A stretch of DNA of 64,000 nt, from NCBI RefSeq assembly GCF_004027225.2, contig NC_044277.2:99999725-100063724 (forward strand), given 5' to 3'. How positions within the stretch are numbered: the first letter of the stretch is position 1; every line of letters begins with the position of its first letter. A model generated the notes under the pieces. That model was not told where the DNA came from. It saw only the letters and a program-made list of their open reading frames with translations, and searched no databases. Source of the stretch: Strigops habroptila. Lineage: Eukaryota > Chordata > Aves > Psittaciformes > Psittacidae. Of the stretch, positions 45,649 to 63,792 are shown in pieces. A program made the position numbers and the translations under genes.

Positions 45649-47464
45649 GTGAGGCGCGGCCCTCGGAGGGTAACCGGGGAGGGGACCCCAGGTGGAGACC
45701 CGGGAGCTGGCGGAGGTCACTGGGGACAGGTAGACGGGCAGAGGCTCGGGGTGGACTGAAGGTGCCTGGGGCTGGAGTGGGGCAGAGGCCTTGTGTGGAG
45801 TACGAGGGCCTAGTGCTGGAGTAGGGCGAGGGCCCCGTGCGGGTCTGGGCGGGGGGAAGGCAGCCTGGTGGTACCCCTGGTGGTACCGTGGGGTGCTAGG
45901 TCCTGTCACAGGCCCACCCGTGGCAGAGCCGCCCCCCGTGGGTGGCCGCACGGGTGCTCCGCGCCTCCCTGCTGCGGTGTCGGCGGTCAGGTCAGTGATG
46001 TGCCCCACGGCCACCCGACCTCGCCTGAGGTGAAGGTCACGGAAACCTCCTGCGATGGACGGATTGCTTCACTTCGCGGTATCCTTCCCTTGTGTGAATC
46101 TCACCTCCGGCTGTCTCCGCCTCTCCTGGGTGACGGAGGGGTGGGGGGTGTGTGTGCGTTCTCAAGTTTCCTTCTCCGAATGAGTCAGGCTAAAATATAA
46201 CTTCCATTTAGCAAATAAGGGTAGCGGTAGGAGGCACAGAAAGGCCAAATCCTTTGGCCTGCAGAGGCTTGCGCATTTAGTTTAAAACCCAGGTAGTCTG
46301 TCTGAAATGGCTGCTCACAAAATGCTGCGTAACCGGGGAACACAGCCACATTTGAAGTGTATCTTTTGCATGTTAATTTAAGCCCGTGCTTAAGTTAAAT
46401 TGCTGATGGCTTATTTCAAGAGCTTGGAGTACATTCATGTGCCCCCGAGCTGTATGTGGCTGCTGCGTGTGTTTATGGCAAAATGGGAACAATACAGGTA
46501 GAGATTTTTCTAGTAGAGACCTTTGTGATGCTGCTGAACTAACTGTGCTGGCAGAAATAGTCACTGATTGAAGAATGATACTTGTGCCAAGCACTAAAGA
46601 AGGCACAGGTCTCAGTGTATCTGCGATGGGAAGAGGACAACAAGCTGGCAGGTTTTGGTGGATGGTCTCTCTCTGTTTTGGTGATGATGGCTCTGTAAGT
46701 AGAGCCCTCCTCATGGCCATTGCTGTTTTTTCTTTAACTAGGGGGCACGTAAGAAATCACCTGTGCTGCAGTGGAGACTCTGATCATCCTCCTGATGTGC
46801 CCCCACATGACTCTGTGCCAATCAAAGGCTCCAAGACTTGCTTTGGCATCTCCGCAGCTGCCATTTTACATTTTTGCGTTCTCCAGCAGGAGTTTGAAAC
46901 CTCATTGAAGTGGTGGATGAGGTGGTAGAGGTGTAGTAGTGATCAACAAGGTGCCAGGTAGGGCTGACCTTCTGCAGCAGCTTGCGTTTTCCCCCATTTG
47001 CTTCGAGTGCTGCTCTTGGCAGGGAGTGAAAGAGGAAAAATGAACTTTCCTGAAGTGAGAGCTGCTGTTACGGAATTGTCTGTGGAAGTAAAGCAGCGTG
47101 GTGAAGGATGCAAGTCCTGAAAGGAAACACAGGCAGTGACCAGAGCTTGTAGCGGCTTCTCACTGCCCATGAGAGGCAGCTGGGATCTGTAACTGTGTGA
47201 AAACCATGGCAGAAACTTGTTGCTTCAGCATTCTTTCTTTTGTCTTGTCCTTCGCTTTCCTGGTATGCAATGATCTTGCTTCCCAGAACTTCACTTGAAT
47301 GAATTCATCTGTATGTAGCTCATCAGCTCGAGTCTAGCTGTTGTGCTTTTATCTTGCTACATGATCACTCACGACTCGTGGAATATGTAAAAGAATTTCT
47401 TTTACTAAAAGTTCTCTTAACTTGGTGTTTCTAAATCCTGAAGAGAGACTCTTTGTCTTCACAG

Positions 47465-52540
<5,076 letters not shown>

Positions 52541-52639
52541 ATGAGCACTCGAGATAACAAGCGTTTGGCTATGGATTTGTGGGGGGCGCTCCTGCTGTGC
52601 GTGCCTCCTCTTGCATAGGGATGGGGTGAGCTGGTGTAC

Positions 52640-53480
52640 CTGGATAAAAATCGCCTGAGAGAGTGCGATGCTACTGGAAGGGGCATTCCCAGCCGGTACA
52701 AGTTCGCTGTCCTTGGCTGTTCTCACAATTCTCCCTCATCGGGGACGAGCCGGGAACGGGTAAGGAAACGCCTCTCCACTGCGCAGAGACCTTTTCCCGT
52801 CACCGCCTTCCTCCTCCCTCTCCATGGGGCGGGCTGAGGAGCAGCTCCGTTCCTCCCACCGCCATAACCCGAGGGGCCGGACTTCTACTGGGAAGGGGCG
52901 GCCCTGCGGGCGGCTGAGGGGAACTGTCATGGCGGCCGGGCTGAGGGCAAGGGCGCATGCGCGGCCCTGCCCTTCGCCTGCCCTTGGCTGCCGGGGCGCC
53001 GTTGCTATGGGAACCGCGTGGGGCTGCGGCCGGGCCGGGAGCCGGAGAGGCCGGGCCCAGCGGGCAGCCGACGGGAGGGGGCGGCCGGGGGGGACCCTGC
53101 CGCTGCCCGCGGGGCCGGGGAACGCAGTTTCGGTAGGCCGAGGGGTGGGGGGTGCGAGGGAGCAGCGCGGCCTTGCCAGGCCGCAGGACAGGGCGGGCGT
53201 TGCGCGGGGATTCCCCTCTGCCCACACACCAGATCTGCGGCAGAACCCCTACGGCAGGTTTGGACTGGGTGCCCAGGCAGGCTGTACGGCTAAAGGTTGC
53301 CCCCTGGCCTTCGCTCATACCCACGAGGCTCGTGGCTGTGCAGAGGCGCCGGACTTTGCTCTTTGCTCTTTTTAATCCACAGCGCGCCCTGTCCCGATGC
53401 AGGCTGCGGTGCGTCCCTGCCCACACAGTACATACAGGCACAGAGGGACGTGGCCCGCATTTCTGCACTGCATCGGGATG
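52640..53480 (+). promoter_or_regulatory. CCDC13: CpG-island promoter of CCDC13
   Basis: Strongly G+C- and CpG-rich DNA, densest at about 52740-53220, preceding the CCDC13 first coding exon. It contains an RFX X-box at 53001-53014. A possible exon-1 donor (tttcg/gtaggc) is at 53132/53133. Open frames through the island are artefacts of composition. The HIGD1A 3' end lies immediately upstream, so the two genes are tail-to-head within about 0.4 kb. Confidence 0.75.
53001..53014 (+). promoter_or_regulatory. CCDC13: RFX X-box
   Basis: GTTGCTATGGGAAC is an imperfect palindrome fitting the X-box GTTGCCATGGCAAC, with two differences. RFX factors drive ciliary genes, and the downstream gene encodes a ciliogenesis protein. 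Confidence 0.65.
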
Positions 53481-54272
53481 GTTGCTGCCCCAGTGTCAGA
53501 AAGGGCGTGCATTAATTACTCAGTAAAAAGCCTTTGAAAGTTTTTACTGGTTGTTCTTCCTAGACCAAAGGTGCACATAGATTTTTTGCTGACAGTAAAT
53601 GTCAAACAGAGGGAGAGAAGGCTGGAATACATCAGAAAACTGCCCATCTTTAGTCATACCAAGTAAAGCTCTAGACATTTAAATGAGTAGCAGTATTATT
53701 GCTTTAATGTTATCACTTAACGCTTAGAAATCTGGGGGAAAATATAAGCTGCTCCCTTGGTGTTTTGTGCCCAAAGGGAGCGTTAGGATAAATAGAGATC
53801 TTCCATCCTCTGTCAGTCCCACATTAACCCAAAAACAGGGGGATCTGCATCTTTATTTTGGAACATGGGAAGGAAGGCTGGATGGTTGCCAACAGTTTGT
53901 GTTCCCCTTAGTCAGTGTAACATGGTTGCCTGCCACACTCACTTGGGTTTGACCCCAACTTGCTCTTCATTAAAAATGCTTATTTAAATGATGTGTTTAA
54001 AAACATTTTAAAACATTGCGTTTTGGATGCTAGAGTGGAAAAGACCTGAAAACTTTTTTGAAGACTGTTTGAAAGCTGTTTATGGAAAAAGGCGCTTGAA
54101 GCAAGGCGGTGTGGTTGAAGAGCCTGGTGGCTGAGAGGAGGAGGTGACAAGGAGAATGTGAAGAGGTCAGTGAGGGAAAACTGCAAAGCAGTTGCTAGAG
54201 GAGGATTTTTTTCAAAGAGATGTTGATCTCTGCTTGCTGTCACTTTTTATTTTCTTCTTGTTATGCTTTTAG

Positions 54273-57200
54273 TAAACAATGGAGTCAAACATAAAAGAGA
54301 ACGAGCATTTTAAAAGCCAATTTAAGGCTTATCAAGAACAACAGCAAAGGCGGCTGCAAAATCTAATGGAGAGGAAGGAAAAGCAGAACAGTCAGAAGGG
54401 TGATAATGGCAATGCAAAGGAGACTTTCAGAATCCCGAATGATCTAAACCTCTTTGAAGCAGGACAACCTGTAAATGAAGATGGTGGCAAAAGGTAAAGC
54501 TGTAGCAGCACCGTTTCTTCAGGAAGTCACAGAAGTGTATTTAGCATATGATCTTATGAAACTCATATTAAGTTGACAGCACACTTTCTCTCTTCACATA
54601 TCAGGCTTTCAGTATGCTGAGAAGACTCTCACTGTCCCTAACATGTCTATCCTTAGAGCACTATGATGTGCTCTTTATTTTCAGTGTTTCACAGATGAAG
54701 AGTGGAAGGACAGAGAGGTTAAGGGTGACATTTTAGGGGCAGCTAGATACTATCTGGCAAAATCCAGTAATTCAGGATCACTAACACTGTTGGTTAGTTC
54801 CTACCTAGTCTTGTAAATAAACAAGTTCCCTACATGAATAATTTCCAAAGACAGATAAGGGCAAAGCAGCTAATAGGTGCACCCCAAAGGCCTGCAGAAA
54901 AGTGTTGCCCTGGCTATCTTTGCACTATAACCTGATTTAGTAGATGAAAAGACAGCCAGCTATGTAGGAGGGTCTCATAGGCAGAGTTGCCTCCTGGTTA
55001 AGATACTTGACAGGGTTGTACAAGGTAAGGTTTTAAATCTTACTGGGGACAGGGGGTTGGGTCTTCCCTTACCTTTGGGGCTGTATCTGGATTACCAGGA
55101 CATTGGACATTCTGGTGTGGATCTCCCTCAATCTTGTTTTTAGAGCTGAGTTACTGGAGCAGAGATTTGAAACTCCAGCTGAGATAGTTTATCTATCTTC
55201 CTCCTAAGATATAGTTGGTCTTTCCTTCTGACCCAACTAATGTTTGTTTTACAAACTAGAACAGGTCTGAAGTTGGACACATCCCAAAGATGTCTGCAAT
55301 GTTGGCTGTTCAGGGATATGCTCTGTGTTAGTGGTGAAGCCAGCTGAAGAAATTCCTGCTTCTGCTTCCCCCTTGCAGCTATGCTGATACAGCTGTTTGC
55401 TGGAAAGTGGATTCACTTTCTGGGGCAAGGGTACTTTTGTCTCAGGTCATTTCAATGAGGAGGAGCTGGCAGCTTTGCCAAAACTATCAGATCACGGGTG
55501 GAAAACCACAGTTAGGCATATACTTTTGAGATGGTTTCCTTTCCCAGCATCTGAAGTGGGGAGGGGCATCTCTACCAAAGTTTATCAAGGCACTCATCAA
55601 GGTTTATTCATTCCTAAATGCTGATCTTCCCTCTGCGTTACTCTGGGCAGCTCCCTGCGCAGCTTGTTTCTGAGGATTGCTTCCTGAAATGCCCAAGTGC
55701 ATTAGCTGCAGCAGAGCTTCTGTGCAGATGTAGGGAGTCCAGGAGTGAACCACTGAAACTTGCAGGTGCTTCTGGAAATGTAGTGTTCATGCTGCTCAGG
55801 AAGTCTGTGTGGAAGCAGGGAGCTGCTCTCTCCATTGCGTCATACATTGCATACTTCACACGTGGGTCCCTCACCACGGCTGTTGGATTTGCCAAGTAAT
55901 GCTTCTGATGTGACCTCTACCAGCTGTCCTCTTCCCTTCATTATTTTGTTCTGATAGTATATGGAAGATTACTATGGAGATCTAATTTTATATATATATA
56001 TGTTTTGTTTTTTTTTTTAATGGAGAGGGAGACTGATTCCCATAGTTCAGATGTGGATTTGTCTAGTGGAGGAGCGGGCATAGGTGCTCCCATAGCACAT
56101 ACTGGTGCAGTGTGCATTCTCTGACACGCAGAGTATAGGAGAGTCCCAGCAGTTCTCTGCTATTTACAGTCCAGTAGTTTAGGTCTGAGTAATTCAAGAG
56201 CTATTACGTACCTCCGTTTTCAGTGACACTGGCTGTTGAAAGTCCCCATTTGACGTGGCAGGTGTAGCAGATTTATCTGGATTGTCCTTTGCTTATGTAC
56301 ATCTGTGTTCAGCAAAAGAGTGGTTATGAGTGTATCAAGTCCAGACAGAATTTGCTTCTGGAATGAATTCACCAGGATGTACTTTGCAGTATTCCCATGA
56401 CAACACATTAGAAACTTGTTCCAGAATAACAGGACTCCATATGGTCCGCAGTGGCAGTGATTTCAGCACGTCAGTGTTGTTTATAGCAGCAATGGAAAAC
56501 ATTCTCCCCTCAGAAGTTTCCCTTCCTCTGAGCCTTGGGAGTTTGTTTTTCCTTCCTCTGTCCTACTCCCAAATTTTGTTTAGGCAAGTGGTTAGCTGAG
56601 ACTTCTGTCTTTCTGGTTTGTTCTTTCTGTCATTTTATCCTCCCTGCTGGAGGAACGGTTGGACTTAATGATCTTGAAGGTCTTTTCCAACCTGGTTGAT
56701 TATATGATTCTATGATTCTGTTCTGTTTGGTATATTTAAGATTAAGTGATTCTCCCCATCCCATGGAGAACTTGTAACAGACTTGGGAAAGACATCTGAA
56801 TTTCAGTCACAAACCCTGCTCATAAGCTTCACCTGGCTCTATTTCCTTGAACTAGAGTGAAAAGAGTTACCTTTTGGCAGCCTGTTTCTTTTGGCTGACT
56901 TTCTATAGCTGAGCCATTTGGGTGGAACCTGCTGCCTCCTTTGTAATATGTAGAGTCGCTCTGGCATGGAGAAGTTTCTCAGAGGAGACTGCAGCTCTGT
57001 GCAGCTGGGATTTTTGTCAAGCCTTGGAGGCCAGCTCTAAGGAAGACATCTGCTGCTCAGGTGTGAGAAGAGCTTAGAGCCTTTTTTCATGTTAATTCTC
57101 TAACTCTTAAAAATATTTTTGCCCATGTATCTCTAACTAGAGCTGCACAGTTTTGTTGCTCACTTCTATGAGGGGCTACATGTGGGAATAACTTAGTTTT

Positions 57201-60200
57201 GCCTCTTCTCTGCTTAGAGTGCTGCTTGCTTTCTTCTCCTTTGTAAACAGCTGCCTTTGATCTCCCTTTGATTTGCAGCTTTGAAACACAAGTGCATTTC
57301 TTATCGTCTCATAAATTGACTGTGCTGTTTATGACAGTGCTTTAAGGGGTCATTTTTTTCTGGCATATGCTTATGGAGTGAGCAATTGAAAGTTCCAAAG
57401 TCCAGTTGGAGCAAAAAGCTTGCTAACGCTTTTGAACAGAAAAGATTTAGGTGACCACGGAGGTAGCTGTCTTGTCTGGCTGTGGATATTTTGAAAGCCA
57501 CAGGTATATACTGTAACAACTGGGCTTAATCCAAATGTCTGTGATCATCCAAGCTACGTACTTCTATTGTAGTCTGGAGCAATCACTCTATAGGCCAAAG
57601 GGGTGGGACACTGTTCCAGATAAAGTCACCAAAATGCAAACATTTATGGCCATTCTGCAGATAATGAGAATCCAGGGGTCAATTCATCTGGCTGATTTAG
57701 GTGTCTAATGATATCTGAGGTGCTGTAGGGTATCAGGAACTTCCACATGGGAATGATGGGACACAGGAGACCTGCACCCTTCAGCAGCAGCAGCTGGGGT
57801 CGAGTGGGCAGCCCAAATGGCACCTGTGTGTGGGTAACTGAACCGAGTCCCCTCTTCAGGGCACTTAGTGGCACTGAGAGAGCAATTCAGATGGCAGCCA
57901 GTCTGTAGGCAGTACCGGTTGTATTGACTAGACCTCCTCTGACTTTTGTGTGCGTTTTGGCTTGATGCTTACAGAGAGATGCCCGTGTCTTGGTACAGAG
58001 TGGGACCCTACCCTGAAACTCTGATAGAGCAAGATGAGGAAACTCAGATGGGTGGGGAGAGGAAACTCAGAGGCTGTGCAGGCAGAATGGGAATCATGGA
58101 CTTGAGCCAGCAGGATCTCTACCACAAATATATTTACCAAAGATAGTGTCCGTACAACTTCTCTAGCATGTTTGATTTCCTCTCTGGGGAATGGAGACCC
58201 GTTCATTGCTTGCTACTGGCTAAAACGTGCATCTAAAGTTGGAGGATGTTAGTAGTTCCTGAGGTTGGCTCATAGGTGGCAAGTGCTTTCTGAGATGCTC
58301 TTGATTCTTTGCCTGGGCTCCAGTAGTTTTCCCAAGAACCCTATGTCATGGCTGCTGGCTTCACATAAGGAGCTCAGATCATCCTGGGGCATCTCAGATG
58401 CCTGAGTGCTCACAATTGAATTGAGCCCCCGAGGCCTTAGTGTCTAGATTTTACATTCAGAGGAACCATCACGTACGGACAGCAAAGAGATTGAAGTTAT
58501 TAATTCTCTGGATGTCTTGGAGAGATAAAACCCTTAAATGTCACTAAATGTACGGAAGAATAGGAGAAGCAAGGCTATTTCGTCCCGCTCGGAGGGTTTT
58601 CTGATATTCTTTGTTTCTAAATTAATTCCAAAAAGCAACATTAAGAATGCAAACTGATGCCAGTTCCTGCTGGTGGGGTTCCAAGCAAATCAAATCAGAT
58701 GAGGACACAGGAAATGGGTCTTTTGTGAATTGCTATAAAGGATTAATTTTAAAAGAAAGAATCTCAGTAACAGCTTTTCCAGTTGATGCTCTGTTTGCTT
58801 TGGTAAATATGGAAAGTAAAGCCTGAATGTTATGGATGCTGAATGATGAGCCTGCCTGGTTTCTCCTGAAGAAACAGGTAAATAAGACTGAGTGGGATGA
58901 GATTATTCAGTGACCTCATGAGCACTGAAAATATACCTGTTCTGTGATGTTTTGCCCCAGATGGCACAAGGAAGTGCAGAATTTTTGAAGAAGAAATGTT
59001 AACTGAATAGGTCAGATCATCAGCTTGTGTTCTGATCTGCAGTCTGGGATATGCTACTTATTTCAGTAAACTCACACCTGGTAAGCTCAGCTCATCTAGC
59101 ATCCAGTCATTTCATTCTTTTATTTCTGGAAGCATCTATTTGAAGCACATTACATTGACATTTACATTATGCTTTATTTTTCCAAGCTTGCTCGAGGTTG
59201 AGAATAAGCAGCTCCAGGATCAGCTTCGAGAGGTCCGAGATGAGAACTGCAGACTGTACAGACTGGTGGCAGAAAAAGATTTTGAAATAAAGCAACTCCA
59301 GAAAAAAATACAGGAGGACAGATTGGCTTTCTCAGGTAAATGCAGTAACTTTGTATTCTCACTGTGTTAGTTTGCTTGATGCTGATGACAGTAGAGGTAG
59401 GGTAAGAGATTCATTGTGAGCTCCTGGCAGTGAAATACTAATGTGACATCTCTTTACCTGCTTTGTGCTAAAAAGGAGTGTATTAGTCATGTTGTGGTTG
59501 CCTCTGTTGCACTCCTGCAATGAGTTTCTGCTAGGAAGAATCAAAATTCAGGTTTCAGGTGAGAGAGACTTGTTCGCTGTGGAGCTTGCAGGAATTTGCA
59601 CTAGCACTGAAACCACTTGGCTCTGAACTTTGAAAATACTTAGACACCTGACTATAGATTTAGTCAACGCTTAGAATTGCTACCTAAACTTGGCAAGGAT
59701 CTCAACTGACACAGTTTTGCCTTGGCTGAGTTTACAAAGCATCTCTCTCGAGTAAGGAGTCTCACGGCTTTATTTGCAGAGGGAAGTTCCTCGCAATGGT
59801 TTTACATGATAGCACTCACACATGGAACAGCATGTATGCTTAAAGATCTGTGCCTTCCTCTCTCCTTCAGTTTCATAATCTGCAAAATATGAATACTACT
59901 ACTGCTACCCCCCATCTTACAGAGCTATTGAAAGGGCCAAATGACTTCTGGTAGTCAGACAGATCAAATTTAAGGTGCAGAATATTGTTATTGATAATTA
60001 TATGGCCCTTAAAAGAAGTATAGGGCCCTTCTGGGGTACACAGCGATCTCTGTTCCTCACAAATCTTCTGCAAACTTGCTATTATTGGCACAAAACCACA
60101 CACGATTCATAAACATCATATTTTGGAAAACGTTCTGTTAATACCAAAGAGCAGTGTTGCAGCTTTCTCTGCTTTGTGGCATTAAATTCCTTATTCAGGC

Positions 60201-62022
60201 TCCTTTTGTTTGCCTGAATAGAGCGCATGCAGGATGCTGGCTGAATGCTAAGTCTGGCTTCTAAAGTGGCTTGAGTGTCCCTTGCAACTTGGACTGTGCA
60301 GGCTGCATTTCCTCCACTGGGTGCCACTGTTGTTTAGGACAGCAGAGATGACCAGGCTAGTAGGGAAGGGGGAAGCCAGCAATAGCCGGAACTTAAATAA
60401 CATTTAAATTACACCTTAACTCATAAAAACTACCTGTGGCTCGTATGTAGGAGAGATGATGAGGTATTACTGGGTCAGGACCAGGAGCCAGATGTGCTGT
60501 TGCAGCTTCTCTGACTGATTTGTATGCCAGCTTGCGGCAGTTTGCCCCGTGCTTCTGTCTTCCTTGTCTACAACGTGGCAAAAGACCCGTCCACATTGCT
60601 TGGGAATTAAAAGCTTTAATTAAATGTGTGCAGTGCATTTGATAACCGTTACATAGAAGCACCAGCCTGGCTTTTGGTTAGTTTACTACTTACCATGATC
60701 CTTAGCAGCCATTATTTACCATAAAAACTAAGGAAAAAGCAGCTTCTAGATAGGAATGGAAACACAAATCAGATAAAGGAATAAGAACAGTGAAAATGCT
60801 TTTAAAAATAATAAATTTATCTACACGTTTTTTAGTGATATAGGGTCATATTCTGTTCCCAGCTATATTCTACATAGCCCCTTTAATGTCTCTAGGGGTT
60901 TTATGGGACTCAGAATTCAGTTAAAAGTGATCTGTCATCCTTGCATCTCGCCTCAACTCTTGAATATAATCTTCATGGATGTCAGCAGAAAAATTAATCC
61001 TTCAGAGCACTGAAGGAGGATGAAGGAGTTAAAAAGAATGACAACAGCTGAGTTCAATCTTCATATATCCCACCAAAGATTTGTTATTCTAGGCTCATAT
61101 TCATTGCTGAGCTAGAGGTTTCCATGGATGTTGTATGCAATTATATTGATTTTGCACTCATGTAAGAACTTTTCTTCACCTACGTGATGTACGTCACTTA
61201 ACAAAAGCCAAGAGACACACAAGCCAGTCCTGGGGATTCCTGTATTCATGGTACTAATCAAACCCTCTCTGGTGAGGAAGTGAATGAAGTGTCTGTTTAA
61301 AAGAGCAATTAAGAGAGTAATACAGTAAGGCTCCGTGTATAATCTCAAGGGATGTATAAATAGGCACAATGAAATTTCTTGAACGTTTTCCAGGACCCAA
61401 CTGTGATAGTGTGCCTGACCTTTTAGGACAGATGTCTAAAAAAGTTCACACCTCTGTTTCAGCAACTCCTCCAGTAGTAAACAACCAGCACAAAATAGTG
61501 TGTTGTCTTTTCCTGTAATACACCACAAAAACCTGTTCATAACTGTCCTTCACAGCAGTGAGCAGAAAACATTTCTACCCTTTCTATGTAGTAATGTTGC
61601 TATGACCAGTGTTGTGGCCTTCTGACATGTAGCTGTTGCTAAAGCGTGAAATGTGGCTTTGCTAGCCACAACGTGATGCTGACTCAAAGGGCCAAGCAAT
61701 CCAGCTGGAATCACTGGCGCCTCTTTTCCTTCTCTTGTTCATTTAAGTGCCTGGCACAGCTCTGAGAGAAATGAATTAGACAATAAAAGTACACTGTGCA
61801 CTGGACAGAGAACAAAAGCATCATCTATTCTGAATCTTCCCTGTAAGATATGTCCTTTGCTTTTATGTATACTTTTCAGGGGCGTCTGGTTTAGCTGGAG
61901 ATGTTGCAGCTACTAAAATAGTTGAATTAGCCAAAAAGAATCGTGAAATAACTGCTGAGGCTGAGACTGAAAAAGCCAAAGTGAAGCAACTGAATAACAA
62001 AGTCAAACAGCTGGAAAGAGAA
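54273..62022 (+). CDS. CCDC13: coiled-coil domain-containing protein 13, 5' part (continues past 64000)
   Basis: CCDC13 is a centriolar-satellite coiled-coil protein needed for ciliogenesis and implicated in genome stability. Coding exons are 54273-54493 (ATG 54279), 59187-59335 and 61880-62022, with phases 2, 1 and 0. They encode about 168 residues: [20 protein letters not shown], then [40 protein letters not shown], and [20 protein letters not shown] with [18 protein letters not shown]-like heptads. These match remembered human CCDC13 ([57 protein letters not shown]). The protein is almost entirely predicted coiled coil. The human protein is about 715 aa, so roughly three quarters of the gene lies to the right. 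Confidence 0.93.
54494..59186. other. CCDC13 intron
   Basis: Intron of 4.7 kb between the first and second coding exons. It contains a CR1 3' end (56650-56722) and a short (TA)n/T run near 55989-56020. No coding or RNA feature was recognised. Confidence 0.7.
56650..56722 (+). mobile_element. CR1 LINE, short sense 3' end
   Basis: The sequence ttggacttaatgatcttgaa, ggtcttttccaacctggttg, attatatgattctatgattc. Only the terminal 70 bp are recognisable. Confidence 0.85.
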
Positions 62023-62224
62023 GTGAGACATTTTTCTTGTTCTTTTTTGCATGCTAAAACATAGAAATCTAGCTTTTGAGATAGAGGACCTGTAGAAACT
62101 GAGTTTGATTCATGTTCCCATTTTGTACTTGCTCTTACATCCATGCTTGCTTTGAGTTCTTGTAATTTCTGTCCATAATAGGAGAAAGGGATGTGTGCCT
62201 TCAGCTGTGTTTTCACGTTTGCAG

Positions 62225-62287
62225 AAAGGAGGAGCTAGGAAAGCTCCTAAATCCATAAATTGTGATGACCCAAGAATTTATGAAATA
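62225..62287 (+). CDS. CCDC13: possible next CCDC13 exon
   Basis: The acceptor ttttcacgtttgcag is followed by an open phase-0 stretch, KGGARKAPKSINCDDPRIYE, with a weak donor ata/gtgatt. Phase agrees with the upstream exon, and the KG/A/KPP-like composition loosely resembles human CCDC13 after the third coiled-coil block. The end is uncertain. Confidence 0.4.
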
Positions 62288-63507
62288 GTGATTAGGAATG
62301 TGTATTTGCCACACAGAGGCTTTTCTAGCACTATGCGAATGATATTTTTCTGATCTTATTTTTCTGTGAGGAGAAGCAAATTTCATACCATTATGTCTTA
62401 CATTCCCACCTCATTAATACCGGCCATGAATTGATATTCTCTTCTTCTAAGCTTTGTTTGTCCACATAATGAAAGCTGCTTTCTGACATAAGTACTTCCA
62501 GAACTGAGACAGTAACAAAATAGATCATGTAAAACAGCAAATCTTCACTCAGGGAAATTAATTTTTCACATATGAAAAATTAGTATGAATGTTTCATATG
62601 TGCTAACCTATCACAGGAATAATTTTACTCAGGTGACTGCTAAAATGAAAATTAGAGGCCCTGATGGCAGCGTTTACTTTGTTCATTGGCTACTACTGCT
62701 CTTCCTTACACAATACTGGTAAAAATTTGGGTAATTTTTAATGCTTTTTTTCTGCACTTTGCTTCCTTAGAAGCATCGTTTAAATGGATCAATAATGTTT
62801 ATCATGCTGACAAATGCATTTTTGACTTCATCTTTCACAATCAATTATCACAAATCATGCATTTATCTGAATTGTACCCCAGTTACCTGAAAGTTGAAGA
62901 AATGGTAGATTAAAATTTTGAGAACACCTCCATATATCCACAGTGTTCTGGTCAGAGGGGTCTTGTCAAACAGTTGGCAGGCTGGCTGAGAAATGTCAGG
63001 TGTAGCTGGGGACCTGCAAAATCACACAAGAAGGGGAGCAAACCATGAATAATTTCAAGAAAAATCAAGTTGGTTATAATCCCCTACTTGCAGAAGTGTA
63101 ATGACCGTTATTCAAACAGAAATTTAAAGTATCATCAGATACTGACCCAAAACAAAGGACCACAGGCATTTCGGGAAAGGAAATCAAACTGAGAGCAAAC
63201 ATAAATTTTCAAGGAACAATAATTGCTGGTCAAAGCAGAGATAGACACGTTAAATGTGAACTAATGTGCCCTTAAACACCAACACCATCAAAATCAAAAC
63301 TAAATACAGCAGTCTGTCTCATCTGAGGTAAAGATAACCGCAGCATGAATCCCACTGAAACCATGCCCTGGTCAATGTTCTACATTTTCTCACAACCTCA
63401 CTTGGAGTGGCTTTTCTCTAAACTGATGATGACTGGCTGAGTCTGTGAACTGTACTTGTTCAGTAGAACTATAGGAAGATAAGGAGGCTGACAAGAAAAC
63501 TGAAGAG
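62288..63507. other. CCDC13 intron, nothing recognised
   Basis: A+T-rich, with no convincing exon, RNA or repeat seen before the CR1 at 63508. Confidence 0.5.
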
Positions 63508-63792
63508 GAACTTTTTACAAGGGCAGGTAGGGATAGGACAAGGGGAATGGCTTTAAACTGACAGAGGGGAGATTTAGATGAGATCTGAGGAAGAAGTTCT
63601 TCCTGTGAGGGTGGTGAGGCCCTGGCACAGGTTGCCCAGAGAAGCTGTGGCTGCCCCATCCCTGGCAGTGTTCAAGGCCAGGTTGGACAGGGCTTGGAGC
63701 AACCTGGTCTAGTGGAAGGTGTCCCTGCCTGTGGCAGGGGGTTGGAAGTGGATGAGTTTTAATGTCCCTTCCAACCCAAACCATTCTGTGAA
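63508..63792 (+). mobile_element. CR1 LINE 3' fragment
   Basis: Sense CR1: actttttacaagggcaggta, gagatttagatgagatctga, ggtggtgaggccctggcaca, caacctggtctagtggaagg, then ttccaacccaaaccattctg. It lies in a CCDC13 intron near the right edge and is very similar to the copy at 8711-9068. Confidence 0.93.

Larger units (their letters stand above)
45160..46060 (+). promoter_or_regulatory. HIGD1A: CpG-island promoter of HIGD1A
   Basis: About 900 bp of strongly G+C- and CpG-rich DNA, unlike its flanks. It holds CCAAT at 45557-45561, an inverted CCAAT (ATTGG) near 45455, several GC boxes (ggggcgggg), a run of five ctggg units around 45323-45347 and a ZNF143-type motif at 45492-45504. The only plus-strand gene downstream is HIGD1A. 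Open frames across the island on both strands are composition artefacts. Confidence 0.85.

Noticed and set aside
45165-46014. Long open frames on both strands in the HIGD1A CpG island
   Set aside because: High G+C reduces stop codons. The proteins are Pro/Arg/Gly/Ala-rich without domains, so this is promoter DNA.
52736-53526. Several 120-220-codon frames on both strands in the CCDC13 CpG island
   Set aside because: Same composition artefact. The real CCDC13 start is ATG 54279 downstream.
55397-55899. Plus-strand frames of 75 and 93 codons in the CCDC13 intron
   Set aside because: No similarity to CCDC13 coiled coil, and splice phases do not fit. Treated as intron.
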